DNA of 37,839 bases from Anaerolineaceae bacterium (GTDB lineage Bacteria; Chloroflexota; Anaerolineae; Aggregatilineales; Phototrophicaceae), in assembly GCA_007693385.1 (NCBI GenBank), contig REDR01000030.1, positions 1 through 37,839 of the forward strand. The letters run 5' to 3'. Made by a program: the position numbers and the translations under genes. Shown here in pieces: positions 27,189 through 34,199 of the stretch. The stretch's first letter is position 1; each line of letters opens with the position of its first letter. The notes under the pieces were generated by a model. The model searched no databases. It was given only the letters and a program-made list of their open reading frames with translations, and was not told the DNA's origin.

Positions 27189-27587
27189 ATGGATCATAGC
27201 CCACCCGGATGCACGTCACGGCCACTTGTCGGCTGTTTCATCATCTTTCTCGTGATGATCTGCTCCGTGAGTAGCTTTGTGCTGGTCGGCGATCAGATGT
27301 GTCGTAACGAATTAAACAGCTATCTGCCACCATATCCTGACGCGGAACTGATCTACACCGACTATAATTTCATCCGGCCATTCGGCATCGGCCAGACGGT
27401 CAAGCAATACTACAGCGAAGACGACCCCATCACCATCCGCGCATGGTACGGCCCGTTCATCGCGGAGCGTTCGCGCACCAGACGATTAACGCGCGGTGAG
27501 TATCACGCGGTACGCGCCGACGACGGCGAAGGTTCGTATATCTTCCTCGTCGGGCGCTGTTTTCATGGCGGCACATTCCAGCCGTAA
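27189..27587 (+). CDS. Small membrane-anchored protein of unknown function
   Basis: A 132-residue protein with an N-terminal hydrophobic segment at about 12-34 (LVGCFIIFLVMICSVSSFVL) and an external domain of about 95 residues. Three Cys lie in or after the anchor (CRNEL early in the domain, GRCFHGG near the end), which could form a disulfide. The pattern YPDAELIYTDY...GQTVKQYYSEDDP...I(R)AWYGP is seen in small anchored proteins of unknown role. The ATG at 27189 lies two bases after the previous stop, so the gene is probably co-transcribed with the endonuclease-like gene. No function is assigned. Confidence 0.7.
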   Translation: MDHSPPGCTSRPLVGCFIIFLVMICSVSSFVLVGDQMCRNELNSYLPPYPDAELIYTDYNFIRPFGIGQTVKQYYSEDDPITIRAWYGPFIAERSRTRRLTRGEYHAVRADDGEGSYIFLVGRCFHGGTFQP

Positions 27588-27630
27588 CCACCGGATGAAC
27601 CCGGCACGATGAATCAGACGCAATAAATCG

Positions 27631-27656
27631 GGGGCGCAATGGATTGCGCCCCTACA
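27631..27656. repeat. REP-like palindrome, GCGCAAT subtype
   Basis: GGGGCGCAAT (27631-27640) and ATTGCGCCCC (27643-27652) are perfect 10-base arms around GG, followed by TACA. It matches the partial copies at about 5122-5141 and 18061. Confidence 0.85.
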
Positions 27657-27803
27657 CCCCCACCACACCAACAGAGAAAACCGTCGGGGCATCGCGCCCA
27701 CCGCCCAACCACACCAACAACACATTTGACTTTTCGAGTACAATAGTGTTTAACGCGATATTTTATAGGCGAAAAATTCGGTAACTAAGAGAAGTGATCG
27801 TTT

Positions 27804-29081
27804 ATGCCACCGACATTAAGACCTCAAATTATGGAGAAATTGCTCGACATCAGCCGCCAGATGGCGGAAACACGCGAATTAGACCCGTTGCTGAATTATG
27901 CAATGCTGGTCTCGCTGGAACTGGTAGAAGCGGAACAGGGCTATTTGATCCTCGTTGATGACCAGAACCAGCTTGACTTTCGCGTGCGGCTAGATCGCAA
28001 TGGCCGCCCCATCGAACAGCCCATCCAGCAGATCAGCCAGTCGATATTGAGTCGCGTCGTGTTTGAAGAAGCCGACGTGATTATCGCCGACGCGCTGAAG
28101 GACTCCGGCTATCAGGATGCGGAGAGCGTGGCCGCTTTGCGCCTGCGCTCGGTGATGGCCGTGCCGTTGATCTCACGCGGGCGCGTGTTGGGCGCGTTGT
28201 ACGTGGAAAATCGCTCCGAGTCTGGCGTTTTCATCTCCGAAGATTTGAAGATACTCAAGTTCTTCGCGGGGCAGGCCGCCGTCTCTATCGAGAACGCGAT
28301 GCTCAATGATGAGTTAGAAGCGCGTGTCGCCGCCCGCACCGCCGAGCTACAGGCCGCCAATGAGCAACTACAACATAACTGGCACGACGCCGTAGAGCAT
28401 AACCGCATCCGCACCAGCTTTTTAAGCACCATCGTCCACGACATACGCTCGCCACTCGCCACCGCGATGAACGCCCAGCAATTGATGTTAGAAGGCGCGT
28501 TCGGCGACCTCAACGACGATCAAGCGCATTGGGTGGGGACATCGCTCCGCACGCTGGAACACATCATCAAGCTGACCGACGACATCTTCGACCTGACCAA
28601 GCTGGAGATGCAAAAGTTGACGCTTCATCCGGAGCCGGTAGACTTCCGGACATTCCTTGAGCAGATGTACGAAATCGGGCGCGTGTTGCCATGGCAGGCG
28701 GCGGTCGATTTCCAGCTAAAGATTTACGACAACCTACCGCCGACGGTCAACATCGACAAGACGCGCATCCAGCAAGTTTTGATGAACCTCATCAGTAACG
28801 CGCACAAATTCACCGCAGAGGGCGCAGTGGTGTTATATGCCGGTGGTGTGGATGATGGCGTGGTGTTCGGCGTGCGCGACACGGGGGCGGGCGTCCACAA
28901 GAGGGATTTGCCGCACATCTTCGAGCGCTACAAACAAAGCGGCACCCGCCAGATGCGCCAGCAGGGGACGGGACTCGGCCTTGCCATCGTGCAGGAAATC
29001 GTCAACCTGCACAACGGCAAAATCACCGTGCAGAGCCAACCAGATGTCGGCTCTGATTTTCATGTCTGGTTGCCGATCTAG
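27804..29081 (+). CDS. GAF-domain sensor histidine kinase
   Basis: A 425-residue soluble kinase. A GAF domain spans about 20-170 (EAEQGYLILVDDQNQLDFRV, LRSVMAVPLISRGRVLGALY). A coiled coil (ARVAARTAELQAANEQLQ) follows. HisKA has H212 in IVHDIRSPLATAMNA, with Asp-Ile instead of the usual Glu-Leu after His. HATPase has NLISNAHKF, RDTGAGV, FERYKQSG and GTGLGLAIVQE. An AAGAGAAGTG stretch precedes the ATG. Its TAG stop shares CTAG with the stop of the convergent TPR gene, leaving no room for a separate terminator. No receiver is adjacent. The GAF ligand is unknown. Confidence 0.93.
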   Translation: MPPTLRPQIMEKLLDISRQMAETRELDPLLNYAMLVSLELVEAEQGYLILVDDQNQLDFRVRLDRNGRPIEQPIQQISQSILSRVVFEEADVIIADALKDSGYQDAESVAALRLRSVMAVPLISRGRVLGALYVENRSESGVFISEDLKILKFFAGQAAVSIENAMLNDELEARVAARTAELQAANEQLQHNWHDAVEHNRIRTSFLSTIVHDIRSPLATAMNAQQLMLEGAFGDLNDDQAHWVGTSLRTLEHIIKLTDDIFDLTKLEMQKLTLHPEPVDFRTFLEQMYEIGRVLPWQAAVDFQLKIYDNLPPTVNIDKTRIQQVLMNLISNAHKFTAEGAVVLYAGGVDDGVVFGVRDTGAGVHKRDLPHIFERYKQSGTRQMRQQGTGLGLAIVQEIVNLHNGKITVQSQPDVGSDFHVWLPI

Positions 29082-30445
29082 GCGCTATCGTCGAACGATT
29101 CTTCGTCGTCGCCTTCTTCGTCGTCATCCGGCGCGGCAGATGGCGGACGCGATCCGCCACAGCGCGGGATGGCGAAATTCTCGTAATCCGACGTAAGGCC
29201 GGTGTCGTTGGTCTGGCGGGCGATTGCCAGCCCCTGACTCATGTACGATAGCGCGGTGGTGCAGTCGCCATCCTGCCGGTAGGCATCCGCCAGCCAGTAC
29301 AACACATACCCATCAGACGGGCTTAACTCGTGGGCGCGGGTCAGATACTCGATGGCGGCACGCGGGTCAGCGAAGGCGGTTTCGGCTAGCAATGTGCGCC
29401 CCAGCCGGTACAAACACCGGAAGTTATCGGGGTCATTCTGCACACAGCGATCATAATAATTGAACGACTCCGCCGGATTGCCCTGATAGCGCGTGTAATA
29501 CATGCCCAACTCGAACAGCGCCAGCGTGTTAGACGGGTTCTGCTCCAGAATGCGCTGGAACGTACTCACCGCCCCCTCTTGATCGTCCATCAGATAAAGC
29601 TGGGCGCGGCCTACCCATATCCCCAGATAGGTCATGTACGGCGCGATCTCGAAAGCCTCCATGTAGCTCTCCATCGCGGTGGCGAAATCCAGATCGACTT
29701 CCTGCGCGATGCGCCCGCGAATATTCCACGCCTCGAAACTATCCGGATCAAGCTCTAGCGCTTGATTGACGTAAGTCCGCGCTAGATCAGTCTGGCGGAG
29801 CGCCAGATACGCCTCACCCATGAAGGCCAGCGCCCGCGCCCGCGATTTCGCCAGATCGGGCTGGGATTCCGCCGCGCTTTGCGGGGCGAGTTCCAGCGCA
29901 CGGGTGGCGGCCGCTATCGCCTCACGCGGGCTTTCCGTGCGGTTGAGCGTCATCGCCAGCACCGCCCACGCATCCGGCGAAAACGGACTCGCGGTGATGG
30001 CGACTTCGGCCTGCTCGACGGCTTCCAGATAGCGCCCTTGATTAACCAGCGCCATCGTCAGCCGGTAATGCGCCGAGAGGTCATTGGGCAGATACGGCAA
30101 GGCGCTGGTGTAATAGATGATGGCGTCCTCCATCGCGCCGCGTTCCCATGCGCGGACGGCCAGCGCGACATCATCGCCGGGGTCTGGCGTCGGCGGTAGC
30201 GGGGTAGCGCGTGCCTGTCGCACGGTATCGTCCGCCGTATCCAGCACATCGCCAACCACGCGCTGAATCTCCGGACGCACATCGTCCATATTCTGGTAGA
30301 CGTAAATCCCGCCGATCACCGCGCCGACGATGAACAACAACATCACCAGCCGGAAAACCGTCGAGAAACAGCCCCCGCCGCGCTTCTGATAACGATAGCC
30401 GCCGCGATAGCCGCCGCCCTTACGTCCACCACTATTCAAATACAT
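29078..30445 (-). CDS. Membrane-anchored TPR protein (paralogue 1 of 3)
   Basis: A 455-residue protein with a Gly/Arg/Tyr-rich N-terminus (GGRKGGGYRGGYRYQKRGGG), one membrane helix at about 30-50 (FRLVMLLFIVGAVIGGIYVY) and a Pro/Thr linker. About eight to nine tetratricopeptide repeats follow (for example AWERGAMEDAIIYYTSALPYLPND, LAVNQG..., NPAESFNYYDRCVQNDPDN), and a very acidic tail (DDDEEGDDEE). The TPR part should lie outside the membrane. It is the last of three related genes on the minus strand, three bases after the second, and ends on the stop of the opposite kinase. It probably scaffolds envelope protein complexes; partners are unknown. Confidence 0.88.
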   Translation of the reverse strand: MYLNSGGRKGGGYRGGYRYQKRGGGCFSTVFRLVMLLFIVGAVIGGIYVYQNMDDVRPEIQRVVGDVLDTADDTVRQARATPLPPTPDPGDDVALAVRAWERGAMEDAIIYYTSALPYLPNDLSAHYRLTMALVNQGRYLEAVEQAEVAITASPFSPDAWAVLAMTLNRTESPREAIAAATRALELAPQSAAESQPDLAKSRARALAFMGEAYLALRQTDLARTYVNQALELDPDSFEAWNIRGRIAQEVDLDFATAMESYMEAFEIAPYMTYLGIWVGRAQLYLMDDQEGAVSTFQRILEQNPSNTLALFELGMYYTRYQGNPAESFNYYDRCVQNDPDNFRCLYRLGRTLLAETAFADPRAAIEYLTRAHELSPSDGYVLYWLADAYRQDGDCTTALSYMSQGLAIARQTNDTGLTSDYENFAIPRCGGSRPPSAAPDDDEEGDDEESFDDSA

Positions 30446-30448
30446 CGG

Positions 30449-31774
30449 TTATACGCCTTCCGTCTGGTCATCTTCTTCTTGAAACGATTCGCCGTCCGGC
30501 GCTTCGTCATCCAATTCATCAAGTAGCGCGTCGAGTTCTTCCGGCTCGATCTCCTCTACCGATGGCATCAAGCCGCGATATTCGGGACAATCCCGCGTCA
30601 CGGCCTGCAAGCCGACCTGTATATTGTCCAGCACGCCGCTAACATCTTCGCCCTGACCGCGTGCGATCTGCGCTAGCAAAAGCGAATCCTGCAAGGTGTC
30701 CCATGCAAGCGTGCATTCTTCCAGATAATAGTAGGCCAGCCCCAACCGATGTTTACACGCATAACTCGATGGGTCAAGCTCCACACAGGCGGCGAAGCTA
30801 TCCCGTGCGGATTCCATACGGTAAGCGTTGTATTGCAACAAGCCCAGCTCGTACCATGCGCCCTGCGCGGTGGGGTCGGCCTCCACCGCATCCTCACAGA
30901 AGCCTATCGCCCGTTCAAACTGGCCGATCTTGCGGTACGTGCCGCACAGACGGCGCATAGCGCGGGCATTGCGCGGCTGAATCGCCAGCACGCGGTCATA
31001 AATGTTGATCGCCTCTTGATCGCGGTTCTGTGCCAGATAATGCAGGGCAAGCTCCATATAGGCGCTGATGTTGTTCGGGTCAAGCAGGATGGCGGCCTCT
31101 AGTTGCTCGATGGCGGCTTCGTTCTGGCGCACCCAGCTCAGCGCGTAGGCATAGGCGCGGCGGGCGTTGGCGTCCGTCGGGTCGCTGATGATCGCCATCT
31201 CTCCCGCCTCCACGCCGCGTACATACTGGCCGGAGTTGGTATACGCCCGCGCCAGCGCGGTGTATAGATGCGACTCGTAACCGGCGTTCAGTTCCAGCCC
31301 ATTGAGCGCGAAGGGAATCGCGCTGTTGGGATTGCCGGATGACACTTCAGCCATCGCCCGCAACGCATAGCCACGCGGGTCATCGGCGTTCAGGCTGATG
31401 ATGGCTTCGCCCTGTTCGCGGGTGATAGTCGGCTGGTTCATCTCGATCATCAGCCGCCCGTACTCATAGCGATAGGCGATGTTATTCGGGCGTTGCTCGA
31501 TGGCACGCTCGAACAGGTCGCGGGCTTGTGTCAGATCGCCGGTGACGGCCAACTGTGAGCCGAGCATCGCCAGATCAGCCGGAAGCGGCGTGGCGGTGGG
31601 CGCGGTGCCCATGAACTCCTGCGCCTGTAGTTCAAGCTGGCTGAAATTGGCGGAGATGTACAGCGCCACCCCGCCGACCAGTAACCCCAGCAGGAAAAGC
31701 CAGCGCCCATAATGGCGGCGCGGGCGGGCGGCCTTATTGAAAAAAGAGCGCTGATAATCGCGTTTCACGTACAT
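30449..31774 (-). CDS. Membrane-anchored TPR protein (paralogue 2 of 3)
   Basis: A 441-residue protein. Its N-terminus (MYVKRDYQRSFFNKAARPRR) closely resembles that of the third paralogue (MNIKRDPSRSFFAQKRR). A membrane helix at about 25-45 (LFLLGLLVGGVALYISANFS) and a Pro/Thr-containing linker follow, then about ten TPR units with the usual small-residue and Pro positions (DLFERAIEQRPNNIAYRYE, NIYDRVLAIQPRNARAMRR), and an acidic C-terminal tail. It lies 30 bases after paralogue 3 and three before paralogue 1, so a single transcript is likely. The role is inferred as an external scaffold in a complex with its paralogues. Confidence 0.88.
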   Translation of the reverse strand: MYVKRDYQRSFFNKAARPRRHYGRWLFLLGLLVGGVALYISANFSQLELQAQEFMGTAPTATPLPADLAMLGSQLAVTGDLTQARDLFERAIEQRPNNIAYRYEYGRLMIEMNQPTITREQGEAIISLNADDPRGYALRAMAEVSSGNPNSAIPFALNGLELNAGYESHLYTALARAYTNSGQYVRGVEAGEMAIISDPTDANARRAYAYALSWVRQNEAAIEQLEAAILLDPNNISAYMELALHYLAQNRDQEAINIYDRVLAIQPRNARAMRRLCGTYRKIGQFERAIGFCEDAVEADPTAQGAWYELGLLQYNAYRMESARDSFAACVELDPSSYACKHRLGLAYYYLEECTLAWDTLQDSLLLAQIARGQGEDVSGVLDNIQVGLQAVTRDCPEYRGLMPSVEEIEPEELDALLDELDDEAPDGESFQEEDDQTEGV

Positions 31775-31804
31775 ATAGGGGGTTCGCCTCGTAACAGGAT
31801 ACGG

Positions 31805-33064
31805 TCAGCCGCCAAAGCCACCGATGGGTGTCGGCGGGAGAGGTGTGGGCGGGACGGTTGTCGGGATCGGCTGGTCGCTGAAGTCGGGACTGCGCCGCGT
31901 GATCGCGTCCAGAATGTTGTCGATGTTCTCTACAATGATGCCCATACCACTCATATTAGAGGCAATCGCCCGCGCTTCGTTCGAGATTTCCCACGCTTCG
32001 GCGTAGTTAGCCAGCCGATAATGCGAAAAGCCCATCAGATAGCGGCATTCGATCAACTGCGAGCCATTCTCGATGCAGGCTTCAAAGGACTCAATCGCGC
32101 CTTCGTAGTTGCGGCGGACATATTGCATCTGGCCGCGCTGGGCGTAGGCATCGCCGTATTCAGGATTGATGGCGATGGCGCGGTCACAATATGGCTGGGC
32201 GATGTCGAACCGCGCTTGATCGACGGCGGCGTATGTCTGGCATAGCCGCAGGTAGGCGCGTTCGTTATCCGGACTCAATTCCAGAATGCGGTAATAGGTG
32301 GCAATCGCCATCGTTTGCTCGCCGACCTGCGCCAGACTATACAGCCGCGCCAGATAGAAATACGGCGTCACCAGATTAGGGTTCAGGCCGATAGCGGTCT
32401 CTAGCGCCTCAATCGCGCCGCGAAAGTCGCCGCGATAGGTGGCAGGCCATTGATACGACATCTGCACGAAGATGTCGTTCGGGTCTAGCTCACGGGCGCG
32501 GGTCGCCATGCGTAACCCTTCCTGCCAGCGTGCGAGATTGGTGTATGCCACGCCCTGAATCGCGTAGAGTGGCGCGAATTCCGGATCGCGGTCTATGCCC
32601 TGAATCGCCACCTGAATCGCTTGCGGCGGGTCGCTCCACATCAGCGAACGCGCCCGCAATGTATAGCCGCGTGGATCATCCGGCGCGACTTCTAGCGCTT
32701 GCGCGGCGATCTCCCGCGCTCTGTCGAAGCGGTCAGCCTCCATCAACATCATGCCCAACTCGTACAGATAGTCGATGTTGTTGGGGCGCATGGCGACAGC
32801 CTGCTCGAATTCGGCGATGGCCTCATCGAGTTCGCCGTCATAAAACAAGGTCTGGCCGCGTGTGGCGTGCTGGCTGGGGAGCATGGTCGGCTCCCCACTG
32901 ATATTCAAGGCGCGGAAGGCTTCGGCCTGTACCGCATCCATGTTGGCGAGATAAAGCGCGGTGAGTGCGGCGGCGAGCATGGTGAAGAAGAACAGAAACC
33001 GCGTGCTAGCACCGCGCCGCTTTTGTGCGAAGAACGAGCGCGACGGGTCGCGTTTGATATTCAT
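31805..33064 (-). CDS. Membrane-anchored TPR protein (paralogue 3 of 3)
   Basis: A 419-residue protein starting at the ATG whose product begins MNIKRDPSRSFF. An in-frame TTG 39 bases upstream is rejected because the paralogue aligns only from this ATG. It has a basic N-terminus, a membrane helix at about 23-42 (FLFFFTMLAAALTALYLANM), and about nine TPR units (GELDEAIAEFEQAVAMRPNN, YEGAIESFEACIENG). Its Pro/Thr/Gly tail (PTTVPPTPLPPTPIGGFGG) replaces the acidic tails of the other two. It is the first of the three paralogues, 87 bases downstream of the PspC gene on the same strand. The different tail suggests a different partner or location within a shared complex. Confidence 0.87.
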   Translation of the reverse strand: MNIKRDPSRSFFAQKRRGASTRFLFFFTMLAAALTALYLANMDAVQAEAFRALNISGEPTMLPSQHATRGQTLFYDGELDEAIAEFEQAVAMRPNNIDYLYELGMMLMEADRFDRAREIAAQALEVAPDDPRGYTLRARSLMWSDPPQAIQVAIQGIDRDPEFAPLYAIQGVAYTNLARWQEGLRMATRARELDPNDIFVQMSYQWPATYRGDFRGAIEALETAIGLNPNLVTPYFYLARLYSLAQVGEQTMAIATYYRILELSPDNERAYLRLCQTYAAVDQARFDIAQPYCDRAIAINPEYGDAYAQRGQMQYVRRNYEGAIESFEACIENGSQLIECRYLMGFSHYRLANYAEAWEISNEARAIASNMSGMGIIVENIDNILDAITRRSPDFSDQPIPTTVPPTPLPPTPIGGFGG

Positions 33065-33151
33065 AGTAACGTTAAAGTCCTCACGAAATACCCGTAAGAT
33101 CAACTCAATTATATAACGGGACGGGGTGAATCCTATGGTTGATCGGCGGGT

Positions 33152-33517
33152 TTAATGGCGCTTACGCTTGTTCTTCTCGCGCATTGCTTCAATTTCGCTG
33201 AGTGGACGGGCGTAGTGCAAGATGTCGTCGTCGTTCTTGCGCTTGCGCTTTGCATGATCGTCATCACGGACGGGCACATCTACCGTGCGCCGTTGACGAC
33301 GCGGCGCCGGAGCTGGCGCATCACGCAGGCCTTTCGGCATGACGAACATCATCAATAGGTAGCCCAGCAATACCATACCGCCGGACATGAAAAAGCCGAT
33401 GACGAACGCGACGCGAATCAACACCGGATCAATGCCGGTATATTCACCGATGCCGCCACATACGCCGGAGACAACGCGATTTTGTCTGGATTTACGTAGA
33501 TGTTTGTTTTGTCTCAT
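33152..33517 (-). CDS. PspC domain protein
   Basis: A 121-residue protein. Residues 8-65 are a PspC domain: basic start, NRVVSGVCGGIGEYTGIDPVLIRVAFV, a hydrophobic helix and GYLLMMFVMPK. A basic and acidic, probably disordered cytoplasmic tail follows. PspC proteins sit in the membrane and, in enterobacteria, take part in the phage-shock envelope-stress response; in many other bacteria the domain stands alone with unknown role. An AGGAGTGA site precedes the ATG. It is upstream of the three TPR genes and may head their transcript. Its promoter would lie at the edge of the origin-like region. Confidence 0.9.
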   Translation of the reverse strand: MRQNKHLRKSRQNRVVSGVCGGIGEYTGIDPVLIRVAFVIGFFMSGGMVLLGYLLMMFVMPKGLRDAPAPAPRRQRRTVDVPVRDDDHAKRKRKNDDDILHYARPLSEIEAMREKNKRKRH

Positions 33518-33611
33518 TGTCTGTCACTCCTGATGATCGTATCCATTATACATTACGCAAGGCCACATCGGACGGTTGCAAACCTTGCATTAAGGCGTTG
33601 CATTAAATCTG

Positions 33612-33674
33612 ATTTGGGATATTCAACGATTCATCAACGGAATATATCCCAAATATCGCAAATTTATCCCAAAT
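33612..33674. repeat. Left cluster of 11-bp motif WTATCCCAMRT
   Basis: Three copies: 33612-33622 (minus orientation), 33644-33654 (plus) and 33664-33674 (plus). Start distances are 32 and 20 bases, close to three and two helical turns. Confidence 0.85.
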
Positions 33675-33719
33675 GAATCCGGCGGAAATGCGCCATTTTA
33701 GCGCAGTGACGAATCCGCC

Positions 33720-33815
33720 TGTGCAAAACCTGTGCAAAACTGCGGTTTTTCGGTGCAAAACTTGTGCAAAAACCTGTGCATAAGTCGGGGTTAGTTGTGC
33801 ATAACCTGTGCAAAA
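33720..33815 (-). repeat. Phased DnaA-box array
   Basis: On the minus strand, TTTTGCACA or TTATGCACA, matching TTWTNCACA exactly, at 33720, 33731, 33763, 33775, 33796 and 33807. A one-mismatch copy lies at 33752. Successive starts are 11, 21, 11, 12, 21 and 11 bases apart. Further copies outside this core are 33913-33921 (exact), 33857-33865 and 33865-33873 (plus strand, one mismatch each) and 34026-34034 (plus strand, one mismatch). Confidence 0.85.
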
Positions 33816-33924
33816 ATAACGCGGTTTTGAACAGGCGATCCGCACTACTTCGTGGTTTTTGCACTTTTGCACCGTTGAAGTCTCAGACCTGTTCATAGTT
33901 GTGTACAGGCACTGTGCAAAACTT

Positions 33925-34007
33925 TTATCCCACATATCCCACATGATACATCGCACTTGGGATATAGACATGCTATATTTGGGATATAGCGCGAAGTTAT
34001 CCCACAT
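33925..34007. repeat. Right cluster of 11-bp motif WTATCCCAMRT
   Basis: Five copies: 33925-33935 and 33934-33944 (plus, overlapping), 33955-33965 and 33977-33987 (minus), and 33997-34007 (plus). Start distances are 9, 21, 22 and 20 bases. The fourth copy sits in a perfect inverted repeat, GCTATAT-TTGGG-ATATAGC (33972-33990). Confidence 0.85.
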
Positions 34008-34142
34008 CAAAGCGGCTGGTCAAAAGTTTTGTACAGATATGAACAGGCTACTACTACTATTCTTATAAAAAGACCATGACACAGAGAGATTCTTTTTTAT
34101 CTGCCGAAGACGAGCAAAATCTAACACAGACTCAAAAACGAT

Positions 34143-34159
34143 GTTACAATCTCTGTAAC
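34143..34159. promoter_or_regulatory. Inverted repeat upstream of the histidine kinase (possible operator)
   Basis: GTTACA-N5-TGTAAC is a perfect inverted repeat 41 bases before the GTG start at 34200. No regulator is known for it. Confidence 0.4.
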
Positions 34160-34199
34160 GCATAATAGCCGATGATATAAAGTGGGCGGAGCTGGCAAA

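Larger units (their letters stand above)
33518..34199. other. 682-bp gene-free region: candidate replication origin (oriC-like)
   Basis: No credible gene lies here. It contains a helically phased array of DnaA-box matches (33720-33815, plus 33913-33921 and variants) and an 11-bp motif repeated on both flanks (33612-33674 and 33925-34007). AT-rich stretches at about 33600-33677 and 34048-34075 and four CTA triplets (TAG on the minus strand) at 34048-34059 are also present. Flanking genes point away on both sides. dnaA is not in the window. Alternatives are an integrated plasmid iteron region, a DnaA-titration site or a large regulator-binding array. Confidence 0.6.

Noticed and set aside
33720-33921. 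CRISPR-like array
   Set aside because: The repeats are only 9-10 bases with 1-12 base gaps, without uniform spacers or cas genes. They fit DnaA boxes far better.
33603-34010. 135-codon open frame on the minus strand within the origin-like region
   Set aside because: Its protein repeats (CTG, FAQV and IWDK-like stretches) are direct read-outs of the DNA repeats. It has no convincing start context or family resemblance.
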